This document shows positions 62,034 to 64,000 of a DNA stretch of 64,000 nucleotides, in pieces. The translations under genes and the position numbers were made by a program. The stretch lies in assembly GCA_964350195.1 (NCBI GenBank), contig CAYGJB010000004.1, positions 1-64,000 of the forward strand, given 5' to 3'. This stretch comes from JAJCZB01 sp964350195 (GTDB taxonomy: Bacteria > Babelota > Babeliae > Babelales > Vermiphilaceae). The notes under the pieces are model-generated. The model worked only from the letters and a program-made list of their open reading frames with translations, had not been told where the DNA came from and searched no databases. The number at the start of each line of letters is the position of its first letter. Positions within the stretch are counted from its first letter, which is position 1.

Positions 62034-62609
62034 ATGTTTGCTTGGGTGAGGCAGATTGTGGATCGGTTTTTAAGTTACGAGCGGTGTTTGCATAAGCTTT
62101 CGCTTTCATGTTGCATTGGTATCTACATTGCTTTTAGTCCGTTTGTGGGGCTACATACTGCGATGGTTTTTTTATTTGCGTGGCTTTTCGCTCTCAACTT
62201 TGCGGTAATACTCACTGTATCAATGACGGTTAATAATCCATGGACCATGGTACCAGTGTATGGCGCAGGTCATATGTTTGGTGATTGGATTCTTTCATTA
62301 TGGGACAAAAATCACTATGACTGGAATCCGTCTTGGATTGCCAACATGAATGATTGGGCGCAGCACAAAATTGGCATGAGTGGTTTTTCCTTCTGGGCAT
62401 TTATGGTGGGTGGCAATATCTTGGGAATAGGCTTAGGCTTTGTAAGTTATCCCATGATTAAACAGTTTTTTGCTACAATGAAAGAGCGCGGTGTAAAAAG
62501 GGTACGTGCTACGGTAGTAAAATCAAAGCAAGTTGCGCGCAATATTGCTATAAAAGCAAAACCGGTTTTAAAAGCAATAACCAAACGAGTTCGTAGGAAG
62601 GGATTATGA
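62034..62609 (+). CDS. DUF2062 membrane protein
   Basis: A 191-residue integral membrane protein with about three helices (residues 20-45, 48-75, 125-150). The segment GIYIAFSPFVGLHTAMVFLF followed by NNPWTMVPVYGAGHMFGDWIL is the hallmark of DUF2062, found across Gram-negative bacteria and of unknown function. The last 50 residues are a Lys/Arg-rich helix that should face the cytoplasm. The frame opens at 62010, but TTGGAG stands before the ATG at 62034. Its stop overlaps smpB as ATGA. Confidence 0.85.
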   Translation: MFAWVRQIVDRFLSYERCLHKLSLSCCIGIYIAFSPFVGLHTAMVFLFAWLFALNFAVILTVSMTVNNPWTMVPVYGAGHMFGDWILSLWDKNHYDWNPSWIANMNDWAQHKIGMSGFSFWAFMVGGNILGIGLGFVSYPMIKQFFATMKERGVKRVRATVVKSKQVARNIAIKAKPVLKAITKRVRRKGL

Positions 62610-63058
62610 AAATAATTGCACAAAACAAAAAAGCATTTCATGACTACGAAATATCGGATCGCTTTGAGGCAGGTATTGTACTCACGGGGGATGAAGTGAA
62701 ATCTCTTCGTGCCGGCAAAGTTTCGCTTGTAGGTGCTTTTGCAACCATAAAAAAAGGCGAGCTGTATCTAAATAATTGCAATATTACTCCTTACGACAAA
62801 GCATTTCTTAAAAAAGAAGAGGAGGCTACGCGAGCAAGAAAGCTTCTCGTTCATCGTCGAGAACTCAATAAGCTTGTGGGGGACATATCTAAAAAGGGAA
62901 TTACAGTCGTGCCCCTCAAAATCTATTTCAATAAAAAAAATATTGCGAAGGTTGATCTTGGTATTGGTAAGCATAAAAAAGCTGCTAGCAAAAGGCAGGC
63001 ACTTCGTGAGCGGGATATCAAGAGAGAGACGGATCGGGACGTAAAAGGCGGCTGGTAG
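62606..63058 (+). CDS. smpB: SsrA-binding protein SmpB
   Basis: SmpB brings tmRNA to stalled ribosomes for trans-translation (150 residues, normal). The core motifs are FHDYEISDRFEAGIVLTGDEVKSLR split across the first 35 residues, NCNITPYD near 55, and RKLLVHRRELNKL near 75. The basic C-terminal tail (KRQALRERDIKRETDR) folds into the mRNA channel. It overlaps the DUF2062 gene by four bases and is followed by the hairpin at 63083. The tmRNA gene itself is not in this window. Confidence 0.97.
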   Translation: MKIIAQNKKAFHDYEISDRFEAGIVLTGDEVKSLRAGKVSLVGAFATIKKGELYLNNCNITPYDKAFLKKEEEATRARKLLVHRRELNKLVGDISKKGITVVPLKIYFNKKNIAKVDLGIGKHKKAASKRQALRERDIKRETDRDVKGGW

Positions 63059-63082
63059 AGACAGGATCTTGCATTGTATTTA

Positions 63083-63118
63083 CCCTTTTTGTTAAATATA
63101 AGCATATAACAAAGGGGG
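63083..63118 (+). promoter_or_regulatory. Hairpin covering the ribosome site of the next gene
   Basis: CCCTTTTTGTTA at 63083-63094 pairs with TAACAAAGGGGG at 63107-63118 (12 pairs, two of them G-T; 12-base loop). The 3-prime arm contains the whole AAAGGGGG ribosome site of the gene starting at 63125. With the following ATTTTTA it could also terminate smpB transcripts. Either way the exported HAD-like gene would be held low from smpB read-through. Confidence 0.55.
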
Positions 63119-63124
63119 ATTTTT

Positions 63125-63991
63125 ATGAAACGTTACTTTCTATTTTTTCTCTTATTTTTTGTTTTTACTGCGATTGCTATGGAGCAGGATACTGCTTTAT
63201 CGGTTGATTTTGATGATGTGATAAGCGTTAAGCAGAAGGTTGGTTTTTGGGATTATGCGAGTGCAATTCCGAGCATTGTTTTTTGGCGACCGGGCGTTTT
63301 AACTAAACTTTTGCAGGGGTTTGCAGTAGTTGAAAAAGAAGGTCGCGATATGAGCGATAATCTTAATGGCGCAGGAAATGTTATTCATGCATTCATAAAA
63401 AAGCTTAAAGATGATGGTTATACAGATCTTTCTTATTATGAACCGGATCTTATAGATCGTGCAACTAATCCAAAGCCTTTGCAGGCAGTAATCGATTATT
63501 TAAAAAAGCTTAAGCAAGCAGGGTATACGCTTATTGGTGCCACTAACCAAGATTATGCTCAAAATAAATATTATCGCCAAAAGATGAAGCAAAAGGGAGC
63601 AGACCTTGATCAGCTTTTTGATGCTATTGTGGTAACGCGTAGCAATCACTTTAAAGATTTAAATAGTACGCCAATCAATCAAGATGAGCCATTTACCATT
63701 ACAGAACAAAACATTTTTATGCTTAACGATCCCAAAGCAGTGAAGCCGAATGCCAAGTATTATAAAGGCCTTAAGCGGGTTGCTCAGAAGCTCAAGCCGG
63801 GCATTAATCTTGTGGTGCACGTGGATGATAAAAAAGAGAATGTTCTGGGGGCTGAAAATGTTTCTGGGGTTAAAGCGATCCTTTTTGATTTGCCCGATGG
63901 CTCAGCGCGGAAATCCACTCCAGAGCAGCTTGATAATGCCTTAAAAGGATATCAAGAAGGTCTTAAGGAGCTTGGTATAGCGATTAAATAG
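63125..63991 (+). CDS. Exported HAD-like phosphatase
   Basis: A 288-residue protein with a signal peptide (FLFFLLFFVFTAIA before MEQDT). The haloacid-dehalogenase motifs follow in order: motif I as SVDFDDVIS (nucleophile and acid Asp pair) near residue 28, motif II as TLIGATNQD near 140, a candidate motif III Lys in NAKYYKG near 218, and motif IV as VVHVDDKKENV near 237. This predicts a metal-dependent phosphatase acting outside the cytoplasm. The cap region between motifs I and II (about 40-115) is unique. Exported HAD enzymes are uncommon, so a role in phosphate scavenging or on host molecules is conceivable. Its ribosome site lies in a hairpin. Confidence 0.75.
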   Translation: MKRYFLFFLLFFVFTAIAMEQDTALSVDFDDVISVKQKVGFWDYASAIPSIVFWRPGVLTKLLQGFAVVEKEGRDMSDNLNGAGNVIHAFIKKLKDDGYTDLSYYEPDLIDRATNPKPLQAVIDYLKKLKQAGYTLIGATNQDYAQNKYYRQKMKQKGADLDQLFDAIVVTRSNHFKDLNSTPINQDEPFTITEQNIFMLNDPKAVKPNAKYYKGLKRVAQKLKPGINLVVHVDDKKENVLGAENVSGVKAILFDLPDGSARKSTPEQLDNALKGYQEGLKELGIAIK

Positions 63992-64000
63992 AAATGCTAT

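Noticed and set aside
62606..63124. tmRNA gene next to smpB
   Set aside because: No tRNA-like ends or tag-reading frame are found; the spacer is only 66 bases and forms a simple hairpin.

Overview
The window looks like chromosome from a Gram-negative, host-dependent bacterium with a reduced genome. It is A+T-rich, almost wholly coding, and holds one decayed transposase but no prophage, integron or CRISPR array. Many genes encode Sec-exported proteins with no family I recognise. They sit beside a type II secretion (T2SS) pseudopilin operon, an apolipoprotein N-acyltransferase-like enzyme, an MCE lipid-transport protein, MurJ and a tandem D-Ala-D-Ala ligase. My best guess is Candidatus Dependentiae (TM6). 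This rests on recalled gene style, not on a search. The strongest single hint of life with a eukaryote is a pyrE-pyrF pair that reads like the two halves of eukaryotic UMP synthase.

Layout. 0-7.7 kb: an exported orphan, then a minus-strand block with a HerA-like ATPase, atpD-atpC detached from the rest of the ATP synthase, and lon coupled to a PfkB sugar/nucleoside kinase. 7.9-11.3 kb: an ABC ATPase, murJ and a Nudix hydrolase in a tight operon, then a membrane-anchored orphan. 11.4-16.6 kb (minus): initiator tRNA-fMet, an lnt-like gene, an exported two-repeat protein, acpS, a DUF6629-type membrane protein and a ComM-type AAA ATPase. 17-28.6 kb: four consecutive large exported proteins (987, 413, 1401 and 1002 residues as open frames). 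The last two are diverged tandem paralogues. 29.8-36 kb: gspF-G-H-I-J-K with overlapping genes, running into an MCE protein. 37-40.7 kb: pyrD-pyrE-pyrF and a GalU homologue with a signal peptide. 41-48.7 kb: an SPFH protein, an asparagine-synthetase/AsnRS-like enzyme, trmH, a dead transposase, a double Ddl and oligoribonuclease. 48.7-56.2 kb: a cysteine-rich exported protein, priA, an exported coiled-coil protein, polA and rpmA. 56.3-64 kb: secF, rho with a GyrI-like protein, small exported proteins, tsaD, DUF2062-smpB and an exported HAD-type protein.

How it fits together. SecF, the ABC ATPase, Lnt, the pseudopilins and the MCE protein point to heavy investment in envelope traffic, and the 17-29 kb cluster and the small exported proteins are plausible cargo or surface structure. 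Biosynthesis looks minimal: only the last three UMP steps are seen, with one asparagine-synthetase-like enzyme and acpS. No clear single novel system can be proven from sequence alone. The best candidates are the 17-28.6 kb exported cluster, the pseudopilin-MCE operon, the fused Ddl and the exported GalU.
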